Positions 1 through 7,711 of a stretch of 18,011 nt of DNA are shown piece after piece. The number at the start of each line of letters is the position of its first letter. Positions within the stretch are counted from its first letter, which is position 1. This stretch comes from JASFYU01 sp045046905 (lineage in GTDB: Bacteria > Bacteroidota > Bacteroidia > Flavobacteriales > Flavobacteriaceae), in assembly GCA_045046905.1 (NCBI GenBank), contig JASFYU010000146.1, forward strand, positions 1-18,011, written 5' to 3'. A program made the position numbers and the translations under genes. Below the pieces are notes generated by a model. The model was given only the letters and a program-made list of their open reading frames with translations. It had not been told where the DNA came from and made no database searches.

Positions 1-199
1 AAGGCCAAAATAAAACTGGCGAAATACCCCTATGGCTCTGCCTCGGGGATAGTCGGTTTCAAGAAATTTTTTATTTCATCAACACAGGCTTCAGTTTAAA
101 GCTGCCTTTTTAAAAACTCACAACAGATAGGTCACCTTGGAGATGCGTTGTGGGATCTATGCTAGAAAATCAGGAAAACGCAGTCAAATAGGGGGCGAT
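1..199. other. Noncoding region downstream of hutU, cut by window edge
   Basis: I see no convincing coding sequence here. Read on the minus strand it is the 3' flank of hutU. The one structured element is at 28-48: CCCC (28-31) and GGGG (45-48) enclose GGC (35-37) and GCC (41-43), which could form an imperfect hairpin in the hutU transcript. On the minus strand it is followed by a moderately T-rich stretch toward base 1. The CCTCGGGG string resembles the start of the dispersed repeats at 12597 and 15628, but the match is too short to call a third copy. It may act as the hut terminator; this is inferred only. Confidence 0.4.
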
Positions 200-2239
200 T
201 TAGAACAATCCTTTCAGCAATTGATCATCAACTAAATTAGGCAAAGTGACTTTCAGTTCAGGAGTTCTTTGCATTTCTCTCTTAATAGCAAAATGAGCTT
301 CCTTGTTTCGGGCCCAACTTCTTCGTGATATGCCGTTGTTCACATCAAAGAAGAGCATGTTTTTTAGTTTTGAGGAGGCCTCTTTCGAGCCATCGAGTAC
401 CATTCCGAAGCCTCCGTTAATGACCTCGCCCCAACCGACTCCACCACCATTGTGAATAGAGACCCATGTGGCGCCTCGAAAACTATCTCCGATAACATTG
501 TGTATGGCCATGTCGGCAGTGAATGAACTACCATCATAAATATTGCTGGTTTCTCTGTATGGTGAATCGGTTCCGCTAACATCATGATGGTCTCGGCCTA
601 AAACTATGGGAGCGGAAATTTCTTTTGATTCTATAGCTTGATTAAAGACTTCTGCAATCTTTGCTCGGCCCTCGGCATCAGCATATAGAATTCGGGCTTG
701 TGAACCCACCACAAGATTATTCTGTTCTGCTTCTTCGATCCATTTGATATTATCTTGCATTTGTTGCTGAATTTCTTCTGGGGCATGGGTTTTTATCTCT
801 TGCATTACTTTTAAGGCAATGGCATCGGTTTTTTGTAAATCTTCGGGTTTTCCAGAGGTACATACCCAACGGAAAGGGCCAAAGCCGTAGTCAAAACACA
901 GGGGGCCTAAAATATCTTGTACATAGGATGGGTAGGCCCATTCCTCAATACTTTTTCCAAGAGAAGGGGTATTTGTATACGCTCCTAGCGCATCTTTATA
1001 GATATTCGCAGCTGCACGAGATGCCTCTAGTAAAAAGGCATTGCCGTAATCAAAGAAATAGGTGCCTTTTTTCGAGTGATTGTTTATGGCAGCTACCTGT
1101 CGTCGTAATGACTCTTGAACTTTTTTCTTAAAGGCTTTAGGGTCTTCATTCATTAATGTATTTGATGCTTCAAAGCTCAATCCGACCGGGTAGTATCCTC
1201 CGGCCCAAGGGTTGTGCAGCGAGGTCTGATCGGAACCTAAATGAATAAATATTTCTTCTTTATCGAATCGCTCCCAGACATCGACTACGTTTCCGATAAA
1301 GGCTAATGAAACAACCTCCTTTTGCTCGATGGCTTTTTTTGTGCGATCAACCAAAATATCCATTGTGTGAATCAGTTCATCGACCCAAACCTGTTCATGT
1401 CTTTTGGTAGCGGCTGCCCGATTTACTTCTGCGCAAATTGTGATACAAGCAGCAATATTACCTGCCTTGGGTTGGGCACCACTCATTCCGCCAAGCCCTG
1501 AGGTCAAGAATATTTTTCCGGCAGGCGTTTCATTCTTTTGCAATACTTTCCGAAAAGCGTTCATGATTGTAATTGCGGTACCATGAACTATACCCTGTGG
1601 GCCAATGTACATATATGAGCCTGCCGTCATTTGGCCGTATTGGGTTACGCCTAGTGCATTGTATTTTTCCCAATCCTCAGGTTTTGAGTAGTTAGGAACC
1701 ATCATGCCGTTTGTGACTACCACACGGGGAGCATGCTTTGAAGATGGAAACAACCCCATTGGATGACCTGAATAAATATGTAAAGTTTGCTCCTCGGTCA
1801 TTGAGGCCAAATATTTCATTGTGAGCAGGTATTGTGCCCAGTTTTGAAAAACGGCTCCATTGCCACCGTAGGTAATCAATTCTTCAGGGTGCTGTGCGAC
1901 TACGGGATCCAAGTTGTTTTGGATCATTAATTGCAGGGCGGCAGCGTGTATTGTTTTTGACGGGTATTCGTTGATAGGCCTAGCGTACATTTTGTATCTG
2001 GGCTTAAATCGAAACATATAGATCCGCCCATGTGTTTTGAGCTCATCTGCAAATTCTATGGAAAGCTCAGGATGCCATGCTTTGGGGAAATAACGAAGAG
2101 CATTACGAATGGCCAGTTTTTTTTCTTCCAAAGACAATATATCCTTGCGTTTAGGAGCATGGTTGACACTGTTGGCGTATTCTCTTTTTTGGGGAAGCAT
2201 GTTGGATATGCCCTGTAGTATTTCTGATTTAAAATCCAT
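200..2239 (-). CDS. hutU: Urocanate hydratase (urocanase), long form
   Basis: A cytosolic NAD+-dependent enzyme for the second step of histidine breakdown, hydrating urocanate to 4-imidazolone-5-propionate. The protein has 679 residues, against about 555 for the common bacterial form; the length and C-terminal half resemble the long form that includes vertebrate urocanase. Glycine-rich cofactor and substrate blocks are visible: YGGNGAVFQNW (124-134), TAGSYMYIGPQG (205-216), GLGGMSGAQPKAG (248-260), GSDQTSLHNPWAGGYYPVG (335-353), FRWVCTSG (456-463) and DHHDVSGTDSPYRETSNIYDG (550-570). The short-form signature ARICW reads ARILYAD here (515-521), so its cysteine is Leu518. The ATG at 2239 is the first in frame after a run of stops and begins MDFKSEILQG. 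It is the last gene of the hutH-hutI-hutU run, 143 bp after hutI. Function is confident; the significance of the missing Cys is inferred from remembered sequences. Confidence 0.96.
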   Translation of the reverse strand: MDFKSEILQGISNMLPQKREYANSVNHAPKRKDILSLEEKKLAIRNALRYFPKAWHPELSIEFADELKTHGRIYMFRFKPRYKMYARPINEYPSKTIHAAALQLMIQNNLDPVVAQHPEELITYGGNGAVFQNWAQYLLTMKYLASMTEEQTLHIYSGHPMGLFPSSKHAPRVVVTNGMMVPNYSKPEDWEKYNALGVTQYGQMTAGSYMYIGPQGIVHGTAITIMNAFRKVLQKNETPAGKIFLTSGLGGMSGAQPKAGNIAACITICAEVNRAAATKRHEQVWVDELIHTMDILVDRTKKAIEQKEVVSLAFIGNVVDVWERFDKEEIFIHLGSDQTSLHNPWAGGYYPVGLSFEASNTLMNEDPKAFKKKVQESLRRQVAAINNHSKKGTYFFDYGNAFLLEASRAAANIYKDALGAYTNTPSLGKSIEEWAYPSYVQDILGPLCFDYGFGPFRWVCTSGKPEDLQKTDAIALKVMQEIKTHAPEEIQQQMQDNIKWIEEAEQNNLVVGSQARILYADAEGRAKIAEVFNQAIESKEISAPIVLGRDHHDVSGTDSPYRETSNIYDGSSFTADMAIHNVIGDSFRGATWVSIHNGGGVGWGEVINGGFGMVLDGSKEASSKLKNMLFFDVNNGISRRSWARNKEAHFAIKREMQRTPELKVTLPNLVDDQLLKGLF

Positions 2240-2382
2240 TTTTTAAGTATTCAATAGGTCTGTTTTAAGATTCACTCCTCAGATGATGGGAGAATGAATG
2301 CTGCGTATGAAAAGCAGCAAGAGGTTGAACCTCATTTTCTTGCCGTTTTGAGTTCCACCTTAGTCTCTCTCAATAGACAGGG
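2240..2382 (-). other. hutI-hutU spacer with two small hairpins
   Basis: This 143-bp gap lies between hutI and hutU. It holds two adjacent short inverted repeats: GCTGC/GCAGC with a 9-nt loop (2300-2318) and GAGGT/ACCTC with a 3-nt loop (2321-2333). They are weak as terminators because no T-run follows on the minus strand. They might serve as an mRNA processing or stability element. No promoter of the TANNTTTG type was found before hutU, so co-transcription with hutI is plausible. Confidence 0.3.
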
Positions 2383-3636
2383 TTAAGGGGTTTTATGTTT
2401 ATTATGTGCCAATTCTCCTTTTTTCCACACCATACAAGGTTTTAAGTTGCCTTGATTGTATAAGATTTCATTATAGTTGTTTGTATGAAAAACACAGAAA
2501 TCTGCTAAAAGGCCTTTGGCCAATTGTCCCCGATCTGAAAGTTTAAGGGCTGCTGCCGCACGAAAAGTTATGCCTGCCAAAACCTCGGCATTGGATAGCT
2601 TTTCAAAAGCCCCTAAGAGTGCGGCTTGGGTCAATAAATCGCCCATAGGCGCTGAACCAGGATTATGGTCGCTGGCAATAGCTAAGGCTCCACCGGCATC
2701 TAGAATCTTTCGCGCAGGAGTAAAATTACAGCCCAAGCCTAGAGATGCTCCGGGTAATGCGGTCGCGATGACATCACTTTTTGCCAAAAGATCAATTTCT
2801 TTTTGCGTGCTAGCTTCGAGATGATCTGCACTTACTGCAGCGAAGTTTACCGCTACCTTGCTGCCGCTTGTTGAAAACTGGTCGGCATGTATGGTAATGT
2901 CAAAACTCATTTCTTGGGCCTTTTTAAAATAGGCTGTGATTTGTGCTGCAGAAAATGCACTTTCCTCGATAAAGGCATCAATGCGATTTGCCAGGCCTTC
3001 CTCTTTGAGAATAGGAAAGAGCTTTGTGCTGATTTCTTCTAGATATTCAGATGCATTGCCTTCAAAATCCTTGGGGAGCATATGTGCTGCCAAACAGGTG
3101 GGAATCAAATCTGATGGCGTCGCAGTATTTGCTTCTTTGATGGAACGGAGCATTTTCAACTCCTCCTCAATCGAAAGGCCATAACCACTTTTGACCTCGA
3201 TAGTGGTCACCCCGTTTTTGAAATGCCGATTTGCCCTTTTTGTGGTGTTTCTTACCAAGGTCTCTTTACTAGCCTTTCTTGTCTGGGTCACGGTATTCCA
3301 TATACCGCCACCGGTTTTGGCGATTTCGAGATAGCTTTTTCCTGCATTTCGTAGGGCATAGTCATTGGCACGTGAACCTCCGAAACAGATATGGGTGTGT
3401 GAATCTATGAATCCGGGTAGGCATACATGATCTCCTTCCAAGCGAAAAACTTCAGCATCTTTATGCGTATGATGTAAATCGATGAATTTTCCTATGGTGT
3501 GTATTTTTTCACCTGCGATTAGAATTCCCGCATTTTCAAGAACCATTAATTGAAGGTCTGAAATAGCCCCTTTGAGGGGTAGCCCTGTCATGGGAATAAT
3601 CTGTTTGAATGGACCTATAAGTTTTAAATTGTTCAT
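2383..3636 (-). CDS. hutI: Imidazolonepropionase
   Basis: A cytosolic metal-dependent amidohydrolase. It opens the ring of 4-imidazolone-5-propionate to give N-formimino-L-glutamate, the third step of histidine breakdown. With the start chosen here it has 417 residues, the usual family size. Visible landmarks are the metal-binding DSHTH (His80, His82), GGGIWNTV (109-116), EVKSGYGLS (147-155), AAHMLP (184-189), HADQFSTSG (His250), ADHLEAS (270-276) and ASDHNPGSAPMGD (Asp323). An in-frame ATG at 3741 would add 35 residues, but they would be encoded by the octanucleotide repeat tract and resemble nothing in the family. The ATG at 3636 (MNNLKLIGPF) gives the conserved N-terminus and follows a purine-rich AAAAGAGAAA. 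It lies between hutH (167 bp upstream) and hutU. Confidence 0.95.
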   Translation of the reverse strand: MNNLKLIGPFKQIIPMTGLPLKGAISDLQLMVLENAGILIAGEKIHTIGKFIDLHHTHKDAEVFRLEGDHVCLPGFIDSHTHICFGGSRANDYALRNAGKSYLEIAKTGGGIWNTVTQTRKASKETLVRNTTKRANRHFKNGVTTIEVKSGYGLSIEEELKMLRSIKEANTATPSDLIPTCLAAHMLPKDFEGNASEYLEEISTKLFPILKEEGLANRIDAFIEESAFSAAQITAYFKKAQEMSFDITIHADQFSTSGSKVAVNFAAVSADHLEASTQKEIDLLAKSDVIATALPGASLGLGCNFTPARKILDAGGALAIASDHNPGSAPMGDLLTQAALLGAFEKLSNAEVLAGITFRAAAALKLSDRGQLAKGLLADFCVFHTNNYNEILYNQGNLKPCMVWKKGELAHNKHKTP

Positions 3637-3803
3637 TTTCTCTTTTGTGTAAGACTGGTGTATTGTTTTAATGATACAATGATTGAATGTGGTAATGGTT
3701 GAATATGCTATAATGATTGAATGATACTCATTTTTCACCATTCTCTCATTCTTCCCTTCTCTCCTTTTTTTTTCCTTCTCACATTAACACATTAACCCCT
3801 TCC
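3637..3803 (-). repeat. hutH-hutI spacer: octanucleotide repeats and a purine tract
   Basis: This 167-bp spacer has two unusual parts. At 3670-3727 there are seven units close to AATGATTG (plus strand): AATGATAC, AATGATTG, AATGTGGT, AATGGTTG, the 10-mer AATATGCTAT, AATGATTG and AATGATAC. At 3741-3780 the plus strand has 39 pyrimidines in 40 bases, so a transcript from the minus strand would carry a long purine run. Two CACATTAA units follow at 3780-3795. In the direction of transcription the order after hutH is CACATTAA pair, purine run, octads, hutI start. No hairpin terminator is evident. Confidence 0.7.
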
Positions 3804-5384
3804 TTAATACATTTCAAATTCTTTCGAATATTCAGTGTCCAAAGATATTTTCTTCTTTTTACATACTTTTTCAATCACTGAAATTATGGTTTTGTTTTTA
3901 ATCATTTCGATTCCGGTCTCGATATCGTCAGCAAAAACCCGATCCTTATCGGCAAAAGCTACTTTTTTACGTATTTCTATATGTATTTCATTCAAGAAAA
4001 CTCCTGATTTCATGGGCTTTTGAAATTCGAAGGCCTGTGCGGCGGTCAGCAGTTCTATTGCCAGAATTTTTTCAACATTTTCAATGACCTGCAAGGCTTT
4101 TCTACCTCCGATAGAACCCATACTCACATGGTCTTCCTGCCCTAAAGAAGTGGGAATACTATCGGCACTCGATGGAAAACACAATCCCTTGTTCTCACTG
4201 GCCAATGCTGCAGTGGTATATTGTAATATCATATAACCTGAATTGATTCCCGTATCTTCCATCAGCAATTTAGGTATACCGGGACTGTTACCTTCCAAGG
4301 CCAAATAAATGCGACGATCCGATATATTTCCGATTTCAGAAGCAGCCAAACAGGCATAATCCAAGGCCATGGCCAAGGGTTGTCCGTGAAAATTACCACC
4401 GCTTATTGTTAATTCTTCATCGATGATAACAGGATTGTCGGTAACCGAATTCAACTCTATTTCTAACAATTCTTTTAAATGCAGCCATGCGTTTCTAGAA
4501 GCCCCGTGTACTTGCGGAATACAGCGTAGTGAATAGGGGTCTTGCACGCGCTCACAATCAATATGGTCCTCCATGATTTCGGAGCCTTTCAACAGTCGTT
4601 TAACTCGTTTGGCTACATGCACATTGCCTTTAAAAGGGCGAAGGGCATGCAATTCATTGTAAAAAGGTTTGGCCGAGCCCTGTAGGCCTTCAATCATCAT
4701 TGCACCGATAATATCAGCCTGAGAAAGACAACTGTGCAGTTTTTCTATCACTTTGACTGCATGTGCGGCTATAAACTGTGTGCCATTGATTAATGCCAAA
4801 CCTTCTTTTGGACCAAGCTCTAAAGCCGTAAGTCCGGTTTTTTTAAAAAGTTCTGATGTAGGTAGTATGTTGCCCTGATATTCTACTTTTCCGAGGCCTA
4901 TTAGCGGAAGAAACAAATGGGAAAGGGGCGCAAGATCACCTGAAGCCCCAACGGAACCTTGGGAGGGAACCACAGGAATAGCATCATTTTCAATATGCCA
5001 TATAATGCGATCCAAAGTAGTTTCTGCAATACCTGAATAGCCTTTGGCCAGAGAATGCACTTTTAAGATCATCATTAATTTGGCAATGGTCTTATCAATA
5101 GGTTTGCCAACTCCAACACTATGACTCTGCAGAATATTTGTCTGCAGTATTTTGGTTTCTTCCTTTGATATTTTGGCGGTACATAGGGGTCCAAACCCCG
5201 TATTGATTCCGTAAACTGGCTGTCCCTTTTCAATGATATTTTGAACAATCTTCAGACTAGAAGCTACTTTCTTACGAGTTTCCGGGGATAATTTTATTTC
5301 GGTTTTCCTATGGGCAATAGAAATGGTAATGCCGGCAGTAAGCCAATCTTCCCCAAAATGAAATGTTTTTGCTGCTGAAGTCAT
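3804..5384 (-). CDS. hutH: Histidine ammonia-lyase (histidase)
   Basis: A cytosolic enzyme that removes ammonia from L-histidine to give trans-urocanate and commits histidine to catabolism. It has 526 residues, slightly above the usual 500-510. The MIO cofactor that forms autocatalytically from Ala-Ser-Gly is placed by GSVGASGDLAPLSH (143-156), giving Ala147-Ser148-Gly149. The catalytic-loop motif VYGINTGFGPL supplies Tyr58, and HSVGVGKP supplies His88. GGNFHGQP and QEDHVSMGSIGG are the other conserved blocks. The first in-frame ATG at 5384 is used; its leader has no strong Shine-Dalgarno site, as is common in this phylum. It is the first gene of the hut run and faces away from the LysR gene across a 254-bp gap. 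The product could in principle be a related aromatic lyase, but hutI and hutU next door make histidase near certain. Confidence 0.96.
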   Translation of the reverse strand: MTSAAKTFHFGEDWLTAGITISIAHRKTEIKLSPETRKKVASSLKIVQNIIEKGQPVYGINTGFGPLCTAKISKEETKILQTNILQSHSVGVGKPIDKTIAKLMMILKVHSLAKGYSGIAETTLDRIIWHIENDAIPVVPSQGSVGASGDLAPLSHLFLPLIGLGKVEYQGNILPTSELFKKTGLTALELGPKEGLALINGTQFIAAHAVKVIEKLHSCLSQADIIGAMMIEGLQGSAKPFYNELHALRPFKGNVHVAKRVKRLLKGSEIMEDHIDCERVQDPYSLRCIPQVHGASRNAWLHLKELLEIELNSVTDNPVIIDEELTISGGNFHGQPLAMALDYACLAASEIGNISDRRIYLALEGNSPGIPKLLMEDTGINSGYMILQYTTAALASENKGLCFPSSADSIPTSLGQEDHVSMGSIGGRKALQVIENVEKILAIELLTAAQAFEFQKPMKSGVFLNEIHIEIRKKVAFADKDRVFADDIETGIEMIKNKTIISVIEKVCKKKKISLDTEYSKEFEMY

Positions 5385-5638
5385 AGCATTCGTTTTATTT
5401 ATAGAGGCTGTTTTTGTATTATATCAATTGTTTTTCTAGGTCTCTTTTTGCGCGCCATTTTGTTAAAATATTTTCAAGTAGCCTTGCTATAATTACATCA
5501 CCCCTTCAACTCGCCCATAGCTCACGCCATGTCGTGCCTCTTGTTGCATCAAAAATAGCCGATACAAAAATCACCTTTATAAAAATATTGATTAAGTTTG
5601 ATAATTACCAATACCATATAAATCATTAATTGATAACT
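5385..5638. promoter_or_regulatory. Divergent hutH / LysR control region
   Basis: This 254-bp A+T-rich region lies between two divergent starts and should hold both promoters and any regulator sites. On the plus strand TAAGTTTG (5593-5600) fits the Bacteroidota -7 consensus TANNTTTG and would give a leader of about 30 nt for the LysR gene. On the minus strand TATTTTTG (5557-5550) fits the same consensus, 166 bp before hutH. Neither has a TTG box at the expected 19-bp spacing, so both are weak calls. I found no clear T-N11-A inverted repeat that would mark the LysR operator. Confidence 0.45.
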
Positions 5639-6526
5639 ATGGGTTACCAATTAGAATTACGACATTTCAAATATTTTCTGGCTGTGGCCGAAGAACTACA
5701 CTATCGCAAAGCGGCAGAGAAGTTGTTTATTTCGCAACCTGGCCTCAGTCGTCAGATCAAGCAAATGGAAGAGATTTTGGGTGCGCAGTTATTGATCCGA
5801 AACAAGAAGAAGGTTAGTCTTACCCAAGCCGGTGCTTATCTAAAGGGCGAAGTAGAATTTATTATGAATCATTTGGATCTCACTAAAAAGAACCTGAAGG
5901 CTATTGCCGAAGGTAAGGTAGGTGAGGTCAGAATTGGTTTTCTAGGTTCGGCCATGCAGCATGTAGTGCCAAATCTATTGCTACAATTGAAAAAGCATTT
6001 TTCTGGAGTAAAAACAAGTTTAGAAGAGTTGTCGAACCAGGCGCAGGTAGATGCGGTGTTAAAAGATGAACTCGATATTGGTTTTGTTCGCTTGGCAAGA
6101 GTGCCAAAAGATGTTCAAATAGAACCGGTTTATGAAGATACATTCTCTGTTGTGCTTCCGAAAGGGCATGCCATGAACCATGAGGATTTTCGCGGAATGG
6201 GTCAACTCTCTGACGAGGATTTTATCTTGTTTTCGCAAGAATACAGTCCCTTGTATTATGATACTGTGATGAGTATTTGCGAAGATGCCCATTTTACGCC
6301 TAAGGTCTCACATAAATCGGTTCATGCGCAGACCATTTTTAAATTGGTAGAAAATAATCTAGGCATAGCTATTGTGCCAACTTCTTTACAATATGGCTTT
6401 CAAATGGATGTAAAATTTATTGAACTTAAGAAAATACCTCAAAAGGCGATTCTATCGGTCATTTGGAAACCAGACAATCGTAATCAGGCCTTACAGCATT
6501 GTATTAATTTACTTTTGGAAAGCTAA
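5639..6526 (+). CDS. LysR-family transcriptional regulator
   Basis: A DNA-binding regulator of 295 residues, normal for the family. The N-terminal winged helix-turn-helix is clear: LRHFKYFLAVAEELHYRKAA, then LFISQPGLSRQIKQME, LLIRNKKKVSLTQAG and a linker helix. A periplasmic-binding-like effector domain follows, beginning VRIGFLGSAMQHVVP. The sequence resembles the CynR/BenM/OxyR-like part of the family in general, but that does not identify the ligand. The ATG at 5639 is preferred; a TTG at 5630 would add only three residues. Transcribed divergently from hutH, it is most simply read as the regulator of hut, with urocanate or histidine as a guess for the effector. The left arm of a perfect 11-bp inverted repeat starts seven bases after its stop. 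Confidence 0.92.
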   Translation: MGYQLELRHFKYFLAVAEELHYRKAAEKLFISQPGLSRQIKQMEEILGAQLLIRNKKKVSLTQAGAYLKGEVEFIMNHLDLTKKNLKAIAEGKVGEVRIGFLGSAMQHVVPNLLLQLKKHFSGVKTSLEELSNQAQVDAVLKDELDIGFVRLARVPKDVQIEPVYEDTFSVVLPKGHAMNHEDFRGMGQLSDEDFILFSQEYSPLYYDTVMSICEDAHFTPKVSHKSVHAQTIFKLVENNLGIAIVPTSLQYGFQMDVKFIELKKIPQKAILSVIWKPDNRNQALQHCINLLLES

Positions 6527-6532
6527 GAGGGT

Positions 6533-6585
6533 CTTTACTTTTTGACTGATAAAGCCCTAAATTTGATGTTTATTAAAAAGTAAAG
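6533..6585. promoter_or_regulatory. 11-bp perfect inverted repeat around a predicted promoter
   Basis: CTTTACTTTTT (6533-6543) and AAAAAGTAAAG (6575-6585) are exact reverse complements separated by 31 bp. Within the loop, TAAATTTG (6558-6565) fits the -7 box TANNTTTG. The right arm ends two bases before the nitroreductase ATG and covers its ribosome-binding position. If transcription starts a few bases after the -7 box, only the right arm enters the mRNA, which favours a DNA-level operator. If the LysR transcript reads through, the whole element could instead fold as a hairpin and terminate it. No TTG box at proper spacing was found. Confidence 0.6.
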
Positions 6586-6587
6586 CC

Positions 6588-7142
6588 ATGATTTTTGATC
6601 TTATAAAAAATAGACGCTCGGTTTTCCCCGCTCAATATATTGATAAGCCCATTGCTAAAAGCGATATTGAAAAGATATTGGAAGCTGCAAACTGGGCCCC
6701 CAACCATAAAAAAACGGAGCCCTGGCGTTTTAAGGTGCTGCAAGGTGAATCACAGGCCAAATTAGGACTCTTTCTTTCATTGAAGTATATGGAGCACGAT
6801 CCAAAACCGAAAGAGTTCAAGATTCAAAAACTAATTGAAAACCCAAAAAGGGCAGGGGCCATAATTGCGATCTGTATGCAACGAGACCCTAACGAAAGTT
6901 TACCTGAATGGGAGGAAATCGCGGCCACGGCGATGGCCGTACAGAATATGTGGCTTTGTTGTACCGAAATGGGTATTGGCTGCTATTGGAGCTCGCCCGG
7001 ACTTGTTCAATATATGGATGACTTTTTCGCCATGGAAGAAGGTGAAAGATGTCTCGGCTTCTTTTATATGGGGTATTATGATGGAGAAATACCTGAGCCT
7101 GAACGAAGGTCAATAGGTGATAAAGTGATTTGGATGGATTAA
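6588..7142 (+). CDS. YdjA-like nitroreductase family flavoprotein
   Basis: A small FMN-dependent oxidoreductase of 184 residues, matching the compact YdjA type. The N-terminal IKNRRSVFPAQY (6-17) is the usual FMN-phosphate contact region, and WAPNHKKTEPWRF (36-48) is the family's characteristic block. AMAVQNMWLCCTEMGIGCYWSSP is the central helix and loop that pack on flavin in relatives. The C-terminal part, LGFFYMGYYDGEIPEPERR, is typical. The substrate cannot be told from sequence; such enzymes use NAD(P)H to reduce nitroaromatics, quinones or unknown natural acceptors. The ATG at 6588 follows the inverted repeat directly. The gene converges on the DUF456 gene with 15 bp between stop codons, so it appears to be its own transcription unit. 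Confidence 0.9.
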   Translation: MIFDLIKNRRSVFPAQYIDKPIAKSDIEKILEAANWAPNHKKTEPWRFKVLQGESQAKLGLFLSLKYMEHDPKPKEFKIQKLIENPKRAGAIIAICMQRDPNESLPEWEEIAATAMAVQNMWLCCTEMGIGCYWSSPGLVQYMDDFFAMEEGERCLGFFYMGYYDGEIPEPERRSIGDKVIWMD

Positions 7143-7161
7143 ACCCTTAGTGAGGGATTAA
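7139..7161. terminator. Shared bidirectional hairpin between convergent genes
   Basis: TTAA-A-CCCT (7139-7147), the 5-nt loop TAGTG, and AGGG-A-TTAA (7153-7161) form a near-symmetric stem with one A-A mismatch. The TAA of the nitroreductase gene (7140-7142) lies in the left arm and the TAA of the DUF456 gene (7160-7158, minus strand) in the right arm. The A+T-rich ends give T-containing flanks in both directions. The stem is short, so the call is moderate. Confidence 0.5.
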
Positions 7162-7670
7162 AAGAATGGAAATAAGAACGACTTATATTCCCAGGCTTTT
7201 GAAATAAAGAACCCCATAAAAACTAGGGTAGTTACAAATTTTAAAAAGGTACCGGTAAGAAAGCCTAGAAAAGAACCAAAAGCTGCTTTTAGTGCTGTTT
7301 TTTGATCGGTCTTATTGATGAGTTCGCCCACCAATGCACCAACAAAAGGCCAGATAATGATTCCGAAAATTCCCAGTATAGGAAAAAAGATAGCGACCAA
7401 TAATCCCACGGTGGTGCCTATCATACCCGCCTTACTACCCCCAAACTTTTTGGTGCCCATTGCCGGAATAATGTAATCCAAGGCAAATACCAAAAGGGCT
7501 ACAGCCGCAGTTATACCCAAAAACCACCAATCATCAGGTATAGCCTCTGTAAGGTGTAATAAAAGTAGGCCTACCCAGCTAATGGTAGGTCCGGGTAAAA
7601 TGGGCAAAAAACTGCCGATAATACCAATAAACATTAAAATGAATCCGATGATAAAAAGTGCTATATCCAT
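7158..7670 (-). CDS. DUF456 family integral membrane protein
   Basis: A 170-residue hydrophobic protein with about five to six predicted membrane segments, near residues 3-21, 28-45, 48-70, 82-108 and 131-157. Family marks are the first helix followed by LPILPGP (22-28), the stretch DYIIPAMGTKKFGGSKAG (65-82) and the glycine-rich IIWPFVGALVGEL (105-117). The function of DUF456 proteins is unknown, and nothing in the context adds to it. On the minus strand AGGAAAG lies just upstream of the ATG at 7670 and would serve as a ribosome-binding site. The gene is transcribed toward the nitroreductase gene and shares a terminator with it. Family assignment is fairly sure; the topology is an estimate by eye. 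Confidence 0.85.
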   Translation of the reverse strand: MDIALFIIGFILMFIGIIGSFLPILPGPTISWVGLLLLHLTEAIPDDWWFLGITAAVALLVFALDYIIPAMGTKKFGGSKAGMIGTTVGLLVAIFFPILGIFGIIIWPFVGALVGELINKTDQKTALKAAFGSFLGFLTGTFLKFVTTLVFMGFFISKAWEYKSFLFPFF

Positions 7671-7711
7671 ACGTCTTTCCTAGAGGTGGTCAAAAACTGA
7701 CTTTTGATGTC

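Noticed and set aside
3637..3741. 35-residue N-terminal extension of HutI from an ATG at 3741
   Set aside because: It would be translated from the octanucleotide array, has no resemblance to the family, and the 417-residue form from 3636 has the expected length.
5630..5638. TTG start for the LysR gene
   Set aside because: An ATG three codons later keeps the conserved N-terminus, and nothing supports the TTG.
5610..5660. Direct repeat ATTACCAAT / GTTACCAATT as a LysR operator
   Set aside because: One copy is inside the LysR coding start (GYQLE), and the pair is direct and imperfect, unlike a T-N11-A inverted site.
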